Source of the DNA: Elusimicrobiota bacterium
Lineage (GTDB): Bacteria; Elusimicrobiota; UBA5214; JBBAAG01
Direction: 5' to 3'
Assembly (NCBI GenBank): GCA_041658405.1
Contig: JBBAAG010000001.1
Coordinates: forward strand, 1-64,000
DNA length: 64,000 nt
Shown here: piece by piece, positions 43,829 through 52,187 of the stretch
Layout of the letters: each line of letters opens with the position of its first letter
Position numbering within the stretch: the first letter of the stretch is position 1
Program-made: the position numbers and the translations under genes
The notes under the pieces: generated by a model
The model's database searches: none
The model's input: only the letters and a program-made list of their open reading frames with translations
Told to the model about the DNA's origin: nothing

Positions 43829-43846
43829 GAGGACATTGATGTTCTC
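43829..43846 (+). promoter_or_regulatory. Hexaloop hairpin 2 of a probable ANTAR leader RNA
   Basis: GAGGAC pairs with GTTCTC around the loop AUUGAU, which has both A at position 1 and G at position 4, the ANTAR rule. Its 3' strand continues as CTCC (844-847), which could instead pair with GGAG at 43871-43874, the ribosome-binding site of the sigma-like gene. No U-run follows, so control may be of translation rather than termination. Confidence 0.72.
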
Positions 43847-43884
43847 CGTCACAACGATGTAATTATGATAGGAGGTGATGGGGG

Positions 43885-44385
43885 ATGGAGTTCGAATTTT
43901 TTATAGGAAGGGTATATCCTAAATTAGTAGGGATTGCCAAAAAAGTTAATACCAGTTTAATATCTGTCGATGAAGAGGATTTATTACAGGAAATGCGCCT
44001 TCATCTATGGAGGATCTGGCAAAAAGGTGAATTTGAAGATAAAACGGAAAGCTATTTACTTCAAGGTTGCTGGTTTTATATAAAAAACTATTTGCGGGTT
44101 GTAGGTGACAAAACAGGTGTCGTCAGCATAGACGAGTTAGTCAGTAATGAACGCCTTTCTCCAGAGAATATATTCTATGATAATTTTCCGTCAATCCACG
44201 AATTTGTTATTGGAAAAATAATGATTGAAAATGTTGTTGGTGGTAGCCTGACAAAAAGGGAACAAGAAGTTTTAGGTTTAGCTTCAGACGGATACAACCT
44301 CAGGGAAATTGGGACAAGATTAGGTATTTCATTTGTTCGGGTATCAACAATTAAGAAGCATATCTATAAGAAATTTGAAAGTTGA
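43885..44385 (+). CDS. Small sigma-70-family-like factor
   Basis: A 166-residue protein. Residues ~1-75 resemble sigma region 2 (EEDLLQEMRLHLWRIW). The C-terminus, SLTKREQEVLGLASDGYNLREIGTRLGISFVRVSTIKKHIYKKF, is a helix-turn-helix of the sigma region 4 / LuxR kind (written here in two parts: SLTKREQEVLGLASDG, then NLREIGTRLGIS). It looks like an ECF-type or phage-type sigma factor, and a DNA-binding regulator is the other possibility. GGAGG at 43871 precedes the ATG. Being under a probable ANTAR-controlled leader and ahead of nadE and the second glutamate synthase, it may relay the nitrogen signal to other promoters. Confidence 0.65.
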   Translation: MEFEFFIGRVYPKLVGIAKKVNTSLISVDEEDLLQEMRLHLWRIWQKGEFEDKTESYLLQGCWFYIKNYLRVVGDKTGVVSIDELVSNERLSPENIFYDNFPSIHEFVIGKIMIENVVGGSLTKREQEVLGLASDGYNLREIGTRLGISFVRVSTIKKHIYKKFES

Positions 44386-44395
44386 GGGAGCAAAG

Positions 44396-46081
44396 ATGGT
44401 GCGGATAGGTTGTGCTCAAATTAACTGTACTGTTGGAGACCTGGAAGGGAATACTAAAAAAATACTTGAATTCATAGAGTTATCCCGAGAGAAGGACATA
44501 GACATTCTTATTTTCCCGGAACTTGCTATTACCGGCTATCCTCCTGAAGACCTGTTGTTTAATCCTGGGTTTATAAAAGAAAATATAGCTAAGTTGAAAG
44601 AAATTACAAATAATGTCGGGGACTGCGCGGTTTTAGTTGGGTTTGTTGATTCTCAGGGTAAAAAAATATATAACGCGGTGTCTCTCATACATAAATATGA
44701 GATAAAAGGTGTTTATCAAAAGATGCTGCTTCCAAATTACGGTATATTTGATGAAAAACGGTATTTTCAAGCCGGTAACAACCCGTTGTTGTTTGAAATG
44801 CATGGGAATATATTTGGAGTAAATATCTGCGAAGATATCTGGCATGAAGACGGCCCGACTAAAACACAGGTATTGAACGGTGCACGGTGTATTCTCAGCC
44901 TGAACGCTTCTCCTTATAATATGGGCAAGCTAAAATCAAGGGAGGATATTCTCTGCAGCCAAGCACAAAAGAATGGGGTGTATATCGCATACGTTAATCT
45001 TGTTGGCGGCCAGGATGAAATTGTATTCGACGGACAGAGTATGGTAATAAACCCATACGGAAAAATTATGTGTAAAGCAGAAGCGTTTAAGGAAGACCTT
45101 ATGATAACCGACCTGGAAACAGGTATTGAGAAGATGCCTTTTGTGACTACGAAGAATACGGGATTACCTGTAATCCCGATTAAAAAAGAAGTTGTTACTA
45201 ATAAACCAGTTATTCCGGAGAGGAAAACTAAGAAGTTGGAAATACTGGAAGAAGTATACAGTGCGCTTGTGCTTGGATTAAAAGATTATGTTACAAAAAA
45301 CGGTTTTAAGAAAACAGTGCTGGGCTTAAGCGGAGGTATTGATTCATCAATTGTCGCTGCTTTAGCCGTTGATGCGTTAGGTAAGGATAATGTCACGGGA
45401 ATATTTATGCCAACGAGATATTCATCGGTTGAATCAAAGACCGATGTCTGCAGCCTCACAGAGAAGCTTGGGATAAAACTGTTAAATTTTTCAATTGAAC
45501 CAATTTATCATCTGTACCTTATGCTGCTTGAACCGTATTTTGGAGGAAATAAAAGAAATGTTGCGGAAGAAAATCTGCAGGCGCGTATAAGGGCAAATGT
45601 ATTGATGGCGTTTTCCAATAAATTTGGATGGCTGGTTCTCAGCACTGGCAATAAATCTGAAGTAAGTACCGGTTATGCAACACTATACGGCGATATGGCA
45701 GGTGGGCTTGCGGTTATCAAGGATGTCCCAAAGACGCTTGTTTATAAACTGGCAGAATACAGGAATACTATCGGCAGTGTAATCCCTGAAAATGTTTTTG
45801 TTAAAGAACCAACTGCGGAATTAAGGTTTAACCAGAAAGATAGTGATGTGCTTCCTCCATATGAAGTCCTTGATGATATTTTAGAAGGATATGTTGAGCA
45901 TAATAGAAGTTTAGAAGAAATATTGTTGAAGGGTTACCCCGCAGATGTAGTTGCCCGTGTAATTAGTATGGTTAACAAAAGTGAGTACAAGAGAAAACAG
46001 GCGGCTCCTGGTATTAAAGTTACCACAAAAGCATTCGGGAAAGAGAGAAGAATGCCGATCACAAATAAGTTTAGGGGTTAA
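44396..46081 (+). CDS. nadE: Glutamine-dependent NAD+ synthetase
   Basis: A 561-residue two-domain enzyme. The N-terminal nitrilase-like glutaminase has its Glu-Lys-Cys triad in FPELAITGYPPED, YQKMLLPNYG and NICEDIWHEDG. The C-terminal synthetase has the PP-loop VLGLSGGIDSSIVAAL. It makes NAD from deamido-NAD using glutamine as the nitrogen source. The length is usual for this form. The start at 44396 follows GAGGGAG, 11 bases after the sigma-like stop; the longer frame to 44333 overlaps that gene. Its dependence on glutamine fits the nitrogen cluster. Confidence 0.93.
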   Translation: MVRIGCAQINCTVGDLEGNTKKILEFIELSREKDIDILIFPELAITGYPPEDLLFNPGFIKENIAKLKEITNNVGDCAVLVGFVDSQGKKIYNAVSLIHKYEIKGVYQKMLLPNYGIFDEKRYFQAGNNPLLFEMHGNIFGVNICEDIWHEDGPTKTQVLNGARCILSLNASPYNMGKLKSREDILCSQAQKNGVYIAYVNLVGGQDEIVFDGQSMVINPYGKIMCKAEAFKEDLMITDLETGIEKMPFVTTKNTGLPVIPIKKEVVTNKPVIPERKTKKLEILEEVYSALVLGLKDYVTKNGFKKTVLGLSGGIDSSIVAALAVDALGKDNVTGIFMPTRYSSVESKTDVCSLTEKLGIKLLNFSIEPIYHLYLMLLEPYFGGNKRNVAEENLQARIRANVLMAFSNKFGWLVLSTGNKSEVSTGYATLYGDMAGGLAVIKDVPKTLVYKLAEYRNTIGSVIPENVFVKEPTAELRFNQKDSDVLPPYEVLDDILEGYVEHNRSLEEILLKGYPADVVARVISMVNKSEYKRKQAAPGIKVTTKAFGKERRMPITNKFRG

Positions 46082-46137
46082 CAAAACAGCCGGGTTTTTA
46101 CTTGTATAAGTATGTAGCTAATAAAAGGGGGAGCGTT

Positions 46138-47727
46138 ATGAATCTAAGGAAACCGAATGGTAATGAAGCAACAAAAACATTTAACCGTTCAAAAAGTATT
46201 GTACCGATGTCAGGTTTGTGTAATACCTGCCTTGATGGTTGCAAAGGCGGGTGTGAAGTCTGGCTTTCATCTTTCAGAGGCAGAGAAGTTCTTTATCCGG
46301 GACCGTTTGGTGAGGTAACCAGTGGCGCTGATAAAGATTATCCTGTTGATTATTCACACCTTAATATTCAGGGTTATGCAAGAGGAGCAAAAGGATTGCC
46401 GGAAGGTGTTGCCGCTAACCCTGATACCACAAAGTTCCATGATGTAAATACGGAGACAGAATACGGGTGGGGTAAGAAAGTTAAGATGCGTATCCCTGTT
46501 TTTACAGGAGCATTGGGTTCAACGGAAATAGCACGCAAAAACTGGGAACATTTTGCTGTAGGTGCTGCGATATCCGGTATTACCCTTGTCTGCGGGGAAA
46601 ATGTCTGCGGGATCGATCCGGAACTAGAACTTGATAGTTTTGGGAAAATAACAAAATGTCCGGATATGGACAGAAGAATAGGTGTGTATAGAAGATATAA
46701 CGAAGGATACGGCGAAATTCTTGTGCAGATGAATGTTGAAGATACAAGGTTCGGCGTAGCGGAATATATCCTGAATAAACATAAACTTGAAACTATTGAG
46801 TTAAAATGGGGGCAAGGCGCAAAATGTATCGGCGGAGAGATAAAGGTTAAATCCCTGGAAAGAGCTATTGAACTAAAAAAAAGAGGGTATATTGTCACCC
46901 CTGACCCGGAACTTCCTGAAATCCAGGCAGCATTTGATGATGGTGCAATTACGGAATTTGAAAGACATTCAAGGTTAGGTTTTATTGATAAAGAATCGTT
47001 TATGAAGGAAATCGATCGTCTGAGAAAACTGGGGTTTAAGAGGATCACATTAAAGACCGGTGCGTACTCAATGGTAGAACTCGCAATGGCGCTACGCTGG
47101 GGTTCTGAAGCTGAACTAGACTTGCTTACAATAGACGGCGCTCCCGGGGGTACCGGAATGAGTCCGTGGTCTATGATGAATGAATGGGGAATACCGACAT
47201 TTTACCTTGAAGCTCTTACTTACGAATTTGCTGATAAGTTAACAAAAAAAGGGTTGAGAGTCCCCGATATCGCTATTGCCGGAGGATTTTCAAATGAGGA
47301 AGGTGTATTTAAAGCACTTGCTATGGGCAGTCCGTACATAAAAGCAGTATGCATGGGAAGGGCAATTATGATTCCCGGGATGGTAGGGAAAAATATTGAA
47401 AATTGGATAAAAGAAAATAATTTGCCGAAAACAGTCTCAAAATACGGTAGTACACCCGAAGAATTGTTTGTATGTTACGAAGAAGTAAAGAAGAAGTATG
47501 GAGATGAAATTAAAAACATGCCTTTGGGTGCAGTCGGGATGTTTACGTTTGCACAGAAATTAAAAGTAGGGCTTCAGCAGTTAATGGCGGGAAGCCGAAA
47601 TTTTAGGATTTCTACTATTTCCCGGAATGATCTTATGTCACTAACAGAGGAGGCAACAAAGATTTCTGGTATTCCGTATGTGATGCAGGCATACAGGGAA
47701 GAAGCTGAGAAATATTTGAATTCATGA
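46138..47727 (+). CDS. Stand-alone glutamate-synthase-like FMN protein with N-terminal Cys cluster
   Basis: A 529-residue protein. The FMN-binding GltB-like barrel is recognisable by LKWGQGAKCIGGEIKVKS, then LKTGAYSMVELAMALRW and IDGAPGGTGMSPWSMM. It differs from GltB2 (at 40619): it has no ferredoxin domain or GltB-type 3Fe-4S loop, but a short Cys cluster at the N-terminus, CNTCLDGCKGGC, that could bind an Fe-S cluster. It belongs to the group of glutamate-synthase-like proteins found in anaerobes whose reaction is not settled. ATG at 46138 follows GGGGGAG; nadE ends 56 bases earlier. The small Cys-rich gene after it may be a partner. Confidence 0.82.
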   Translation: MNLRKPNGNEATKTFNRSKSIVPMSGLCNTCLDGCKGGCEVWLSSFRGREVLYPGPFGEVTSGADKDYPVDYSHLNIQGYARGAKGLPEGVAANPDTTKFHDVNTETEYGWGKKVKMRIPVFTGALGSTEIARKNWEHFAVGAAISGITLVCGENVCGIDPELELDSFGKITKCPDMDRRIGVYRRYNEGYGEILVQMNVEDTRFGVAEYILNKHKLETIELKWGQGAKCIGGEIKVKSLERAIELKKRGYIVTPDPELPEIQAAFDDGAITEFERHSRLGFIDKESFMKEIDRLRKLGFKRITLKTGAYSMVELAMALRWGSEAELDLLTIDGAPGGTGMSPWSMMNEWGIPTFYLEALTYEFADKLTKKGLRVPDIAIAGGFSNEEGVFKALAMGSPYIKAVCMGRAIMIPGMVGKNIENWIKENNLPKTVSKYGSTPEELFVCYEEVKKKYGDEIKNMPLGAVGMFTFAQKLKVGLQQLMAGSRNFRISTISRNDLMSLTEEATKISGIPYVMQAYREEAEKYLNS

Positions 47728-47741
47728 AAGGAGAATGTGTT

Positions 47742-47894
47742 ATGGAGAAAAAAGGATTGTGCTGTACATGTATCAACGATAAAGAGTGTATGTTCACAAA
47801 AAAAGTTGCTGTACTGCAATGCGAAGAATTTTCTGATTATGAAGAGAAGTCTAAAGGAAAAAGAAAATCTGTGAAGAAAGGAAAGGTAAAATAA
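47742..47894 (+). CDS. Small Cys-rich protein
   Basis: A 50-residue protein. It contains CCTC, C at residue 16 in DKECMF, and QCEEF, giving a C-x2-C...C...C set that may bind zinc or iron; the C-terminal 15 residues are Lys-rich. GAAAGGAG lies eight bases before the ATG. It sits 14 bases after the stand-alone glutamate-synthase-like gene and 12 before pyrG, inside the operon. A small protein in this place with this Cys pattern is seen in other anaerobes, to my recollection, but its function is unknown. Confidence 0.75.
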   Translation: MEKKGLCCTCINDKECMFTKKVAVLQCEEFSDYEEKSKGKRKSVKKGKVK

Positions 47895-47906
47895 GTTTTA
47901 TTATTT

Positions 47907-49505
47907 ATGAATAAATCTAAATACATTTTTGTTACCGGCGGAGTTGTTTCTTCGCTAGGAAAGGGTATCACGGCTGCTTCCATAGGAAACCTTCTGCAAA
48001 GTTGCGGGCTTAAGGTTAATATAATCAAGATCGATCCGTATTTAAATATAGATCCCGGTACTATGAGCCCTTTCCAGCACGGGGAAGTGTTTGTAACGGA
48101 TGACGGTGCGGAAACGGATCTTGACCTGGGGCATTATGAGAGGTTCATGGGTATTAATGTAACGAAGGAAAGTAATTTTACCAGCGGGATAATTTATGAC
48201 AGTATTATTACAAAAGAGAGAAAAGGCGAGTTTCTCGGAGGTACCGTACAGGTAATTCCTCATGTTACAGATGAAATAAAAGCACGGATAAAAAAATCGG
48301 GTGAAAACAACGATGTTGTTATAGTTGAAATAGGAGGTACCACCGGTGATATAGAAGGACTGCCGTTTTTGGAAGCAATCAGGCAGATGAAGATGGACCT
48401 CGGTCAGGATAATGTGTGTTATGTCCATGTAACCCTTATACCATACTTGCGCGCATCGGAAGAACTTAAAACAAAACCTACACAGCAAAGTGTTGCTAAG
48501 TTAAGAGAAATTGGTATAGATCCGCAGATAATAGTATGCCGGACTGAAAAAACTATCTCATCTGAGATGAAAAAGAAAATCGCGCTTTTCTGTAATGTCC
48601 AGGAAAAAGCTGTAATTGAAGAAAAAGATGTTGCATACAGTATTTACGAAGTACCGCTTATGCTTTATCACCAGGGCGTAGATAAACTGATACTCGATAT
48701 GCTTCACTTAAAGGGCAGGGTATGTAACTTAACAGAATGGGAAAACCTATTGGATAAAATACAAAGCTGTAAAAATACAGTTAATATTGCTATTGCCGGT
48801 AAATATACGCACTTAAAAGATGCATATAAGAGTATATGGGAAGCACTTACACACGGAGCTATAGCTAATGGAGTTAAGATCAATATAAAGTATGTGGATG
48901 TAGAAAAGGATAACCTCGCAGAGGTATTAAAGAATGTTAGCGGTATACTTGTTCCCGGTGGGTTTGGAGACAGAGGGATTGAGGGTAAACTTGAAGTAGT
49001 CCGGTATGCCCGGGAAAATAAGGTGCCGTATTTTGGCCTTTGCCTGGGAATGCAGTGTGCAGTTATAGAATTCGCAAGGAATGTCTGTAAATTAAAAAAT
49101 GCTAATAGTACCGAGTTTAATATAAATACACCGTATCCTGTGATTGACATGATGGAAGAACAAAAAAAATTGTTTAATAAAGGCGGGACTATGCGGTTGG
49201 GGCAGTACCGATGTAAAATCCAGAAAGGCTCTCTAGCATTTAAGGCATACAAAAATGAATTGGTATATGAACGCCACAGGCATAGGTATGAATTCAATAA
49301 TACATTTAAAAAACAGTTGATGGATAACGGATTGAATATTACGGGTGAGTATGAAGAAAAACATTTGGCTGAAATTATTGAGTTAAAAGATCATCCGTGG
49401 TTTGTGGGAGTACAGTTCCATCCGGAGTTCAAATCAAGGCCTACTAAACCTCAGCCGTTATTCAGGGATTTTATTAAAGCGTCAGTTTCTTTCGCTGGTA
49501 AATAA
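47907..49505 (+). CDS. pyrG: CTP synthase
   Basis: A 532-residue CTP synthase: N-terminal synthetase (FVTGGVVSSLGKGITAAS) and C-terminal class I amidotransferase with Cys in FGLCLGMQC and the His-Glu pair in GVQFHPEFKSRP. It converts UTP to CTP with glutamine nitrogen, which may be why it closes the glutamine-using operon. Length is normal. No clear ribosome-binding site precedes the ATG; the site of the small upstream gene and coupling may suffice. It is convergent with the amidohydrolase gene. Confidence 0.96.
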   Translation: MNKSKYIFVTGGVVSSLGKGITAASIGNLLQSCGLKVNIIKIDPYLNIDPGTMSPFQHGEVFVTDDGAETDLDLGHYERFMGINVTKESNFTSGIIYDSIITKERKGEFLGGTVQVIPHVTDEIKARIKKSGENNDVVIVEIGGTTGDIEGLPFLEAIRQMKMDLGQDNVCYVHVTLIPYLRASEELKTKPTQQSVAKLREIGIDPQIIVCRTEKTISSEMKKKIALFCNVQEKAVIEEKDVAYSIYEVPLMLYHQGVDKLILDMLHLKGRVCNLTEWENLLDKIQSCKNTVNIAIAGKYTHLKDAYKSIWEALTHGAIANGVKINIKYVDVEKDNLAEVLKNVSGILVPGGFGDRGIEGKLEVVRYARENKVPYFGLCLGMQCAVIEFARNVCKLKNANSTEFNINTPYPVIDMMEEQKKLFNKGGTMRLGQYRCKIQKGSLAFKAYKNELVYERHRHRYEFNNTFKKQLMDNGLNITGEYEEKHLAEIIELKDHPWFVGVQFHPEFKSRPTKPQPLFRDFIKASVSFAGK

Positions 49506-49514
49506 TAATATGAC

Positions 49515-50312
49515 TTACTTTTTTATTCCCAGTAATGCCTGCGCGTTTTTGTAGTAAATATTTTCGAGCTGGTCTGCTGATAACCCTAATCCGTCAAAGA
49601 TGGATTTCATATGTTCCGCAGTTTCCCACGGGGAGTCTGTACCAAAAAGTATTTTATCCGCGCCGTGGTTGAGGATAATACGTTTCATCTGCACGCGGTC
49701 CATTTCCTGGACATACGCGGTATCAAAATACGCGGAGGTGCCAATTAAATGTTTTTCTACATCGTCCCACATACGCCACCCGCCGAGATGCGCGAGGATA
49801 AGTTTTAATCCCTTTATCTCAGTAATAGGTTTTAACCGTTCCGGTGTTCCGTGGACATCAGCATACGCGATGTCTCTTCCTGCGTGAATAAGGATTATGA
49901 GGTTATATTTTACACACGCGTCGTATATTTTGTATAACCGCATATCGTCATCCGGATAAAAGTCCTGGTATTCCGGATGAAGTTTAATACCTCTAACCCC
50001 GTTTTTTGCAATAAATTCAAGTTCCGCTGCAGGGTTCGGGTAGTCGGGATGCATTGCTCCAAAACAGGTGACATTGCTGTGATGGTGGTTGGTAGTGATC
50101 ATCTTACGGTTAATCGCTTCAACCTGTTCCGGTGCAGTTGCTACGGGCTGGTTGACTGATAATGTTACACCGTGTGCCTGCATTAACTTTTGTAATCCCG
50201 TAAGTGTACCGTCGCTGTAATACTTTTCGCCGCCGGTTGCCTGCGAGAGTTTTTCAACTGCCTGTTTTGCTATTTTATCCGGGAATATATGCGCGTGGAT
50301 ATCTATCAGCAT
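49515..50312 (-). CDS. Amidohydrolase family metal-dependent hydrolase
   Basis: A 265-residue TIM-barrel protein of the Amidohydro_2 type: metal-binding IDIHAHIFP at the N-terminus, GIKLHPEYQDFYP, ILIHAGRD, LAHLGGWRMW and a closing ILFGTDSPWE. Members hydrolyse or decarboxylate a range of small acids; the substrate is not known. It is the last gene behind PaaK1 and an ACT protein, with its start one base after the ACT stop, so it may handle a product of aromatic or acyl-CoA metabolism. Confidence 0.87.
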   Translation of the reverse strand: MLIDIHAHIFPDKIAKQAVEKLSQATGGEKYYSDGTLTGLQKLMQAHGVTLSVNQPVATAPEQVEAINRKMITTNHHHSNVTCFGAMHPDYPNPAAELEFIAKNGVRGIKLHPEYQDFYPDDDMRLYKIYDACVKYNLIILIHAGRDIAYADVHGTPERLKPITEIKGLKLILAHLGGWRMWDDVEKHLIGTSAYFDTAYVQEMDRVQMKRIILNHGADKILFGTDSPWETAEHMKSIFDGLGLSADQLENIYYKNAQALLGIKK

Positions 50313-50313
50313 A

Positions 50314-50745
50314 TTACAGGTTTTTTATGATATCTTCCGTAACAATAGAAATACCGTTTTTCTTTAACGTTTCCAGTGCGGATTTCGGGTTATCAAACCG
50401 GAACACCACAATCGCTCTATCACTTTTTTTCTCAACCGTAGCGTACATATACTCAACATTGATCCCCTGTTTATCAAAAAGGGACAGCATTTTCGCAAGA
50501 CCGCCGGGTTGGTCGTCAACTTCAACAGCGGTTACTTCGGTTACTTGCGCAACAAAATTGTTTTTCTTCAGCGTAGCAACGCATTTTTCCGTATCATTTA
50601 CAATCAACCGCAGGACACCGAAATCAGCGGTATCCGCCAAAGCTAGTGCGCGGATGTTGATACCATTATCCGCTAAGACTTTTGTTACTTCCGCGAGCCT
50701 GCCTTTTTGGTTCTCAATAAACACCGATACTTGTTTTATGTTCAT
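50314..50745 (-). CDS. Tandem ACT-domain protein (first copy)
   Basis: A 143-residue protein made of two ACT domains: QVSVFIENQKGRLAEVTKVL with NGINIRALAL, and VEVDDQPGGLAKMLSLF with GINVEYMYA. ACT domains bind amino acids. It pairs with PaaK1 (start 38 bases after its stop), and a second copy pairs with IorA and PaaK2, so this small protein probably senses aromatic amino acids for phenylacetyl-CoA ligase. It is about 50% alike to that second copy by eye. Confidence 0.85.
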   Translation of the reverse strand: MNIKQVSVFIENQKGRLAEVTKVLADNGINIRALALADTADFGVLRLIVNDTEKCVATLKKNNFVAQVTEVTAVEVDDQPGGLAKMLSLFDKQGINVEYMYATVEKKSDRAIVVFRFDNPKSALETLKKNGISIVTEDIIKNL

Positions 50746-50782
50746 TTAATCCGTTCTCCTTTTTGTTTTATTGTTCAATTAT

Positions 50783-52087
50783 TTATATCGTACGTTTATC
50801 TACTATACGCTTTGCTTTGCCTTCACTGCGGGGAATAGATTTTGGTTCCGCAAGTTTTACTTTTGTGTGAATATTCAATGTTTTGTATAGTTCGGACTCA
50901 ATTTTTTTCTCTATACCTGCAAGATTTTTTATTTCATCTGAGAAAAGTTTGTCGTTCATCTCGACCTGTACTTCAAGTACGTCAAGATGCTCCCTGCGGT
51001 CAACGATAAGCTGGTAATGCGGTTCAATGCCTTCAAGTTTAAGTAATACTTCCTCGATCTGCGATGGGAAAACGTTTACTCCGCGGATAATCAGCATATC
51101 GTCCGTACGGCCAAGGATACGGTTCATCCGTACAGATGTACGCCCGCATTTACACTTTTCGTGGTTCAAAAACGTGATATCTCTTGTGCGGTAGCGTATC
51201 ACCGGGGTACCTTCTTTGGTTAACGTTGTGAACACAAGTTCGCCTTTTTCGCCGTCAGGTAATACTTTACCGGTTTCCGGGTTAATTATTTCTGGATAAA
51301 AAACGTCTTCAAACAAATGGATGCCGCATTGGTGTATGCACTCATTACCCACACCGGGGCCAATGATTTCGGTCAGGCCAAAGATGTCCAAGGCTTTTAT
51401 ATGAAGATTTGCTTCTATCTCTTTTCTCATATTTTCGCTCCACGGTTCCGCACCGAAGAATCCTACCCGCAATGAAGTTTTTTTAAAGTCCATACCTTCT
51501 TCACGTCCGGCTTCCGCTAAGTACAGCGCATAGGATGGTGTGCATGTGAGAACGGTTGGTTTAAAATCGCGAAGTACCTGTAACTGGCGCTTGGTATTAC
51601 CTCCGGAAATAGGGATCACAGTTGCGCCTAGGTTTAACCCGCCATGGTGGATCCCAAGCCCGCCGGTGAATAATCCATACCCGTACGCGTTTTGGATAAT
51701 ATCGTTTTTTGTTACTTCACCAAGGACAAGAGTACGTGTCATAACCTCTGCCCATAACGCTATGTCGTTACGCGTATAAGCATCCACTACTGGCGTTCCC
51801 GTTGTCCCTGAAGATGTGTGGATCTCGATAATCTCGGATTTATCCACTGCGAGTAAGCCCCAGGGGTATACTTCGCGCATATCGGTTTTTGTGGTGAACG
51901 GCAATTTTTGGATATCGTCTAATGACTTTATTTGTTCGGGTTTAACTCCGGCAGTATCAAATTTTTTGTGGTAAAACTCTACTTTGTTATACACGGTGTT
52001 GACAATACTTGCCAACCGTTTGCCTTGCAGTTCGGACATCTCCGCCCTTGGCATAGTTTCATGTTTTTCATCCCAAATGGTAGTCAT
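50783..52087 (-). CDS. Phenylacetate-CoA ligase (PaaK1)
   Basis: A 434-residue AMP-forming ligase. The P-loop-type motif is SSGTTGTPVV. Later motifs are GLTEIIGPG, YRTRDIT, and GRTDDMLIIRGVNVFPSQIE. It forms aryl-CoA from an aryl acid and ATP. In anaerobic bacteria and archaea, paaK-ACT-iorAB clusters act on aryl acids made from aromatic amino acids. Its partner is the ACT protein downstream; a second ligase at 57981 shares the same arrangement. A cysteine set CKCGRTSVR fits the zinc-like site of this family. Confidence 0.9.
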   Translation of the reverse strand: MTTIWDEKHETMPRAEMSELQGKRLASIVNTVYNKVEFYHKKFDTAGVKPEQIKSLDDIQKLPFTTKTDMREVYPWGLLAVDKSEIIEIHTSSGTTGTPVVDAYTRNDIALWAEVMTRTLVLGEVTKNDIIQNAYGYGLFTGGLGIHHGGLNLGATVIPISGGNTKRQLQVLRDFKPTVLTCTPSYALYLAEAGREEGMDFKKTSLRVGFFGAEPWSENMRKEIEANLHIKALDIFGLTEIIGPGVGNECIHQCGIHLFEDVFYPEIINPETGKVLPDGEKGELVFTTLTKEGTPVIRYRTRDITFLNHEKCKCGRTSVRMNRILGRTDDMLIIRGVNVFPSQIEEVLLKLEGIEPHYQLIVDRREHLDVLEVQVEMNDKLFSDEIKNLAGIEKKIESELYKTLNIHTKVKLAEPKSIPRSEGKAKRIVDKRTI

Positions 52088-52187
52088 AATGTTACAACGC
52101 TCCTTTTATACATTGAAAAATATATACGTTCAAGTTTGTCGCGCTATTAAAAAGCATTTTAGTAAATATTTGCGTAAATGTTAATAC

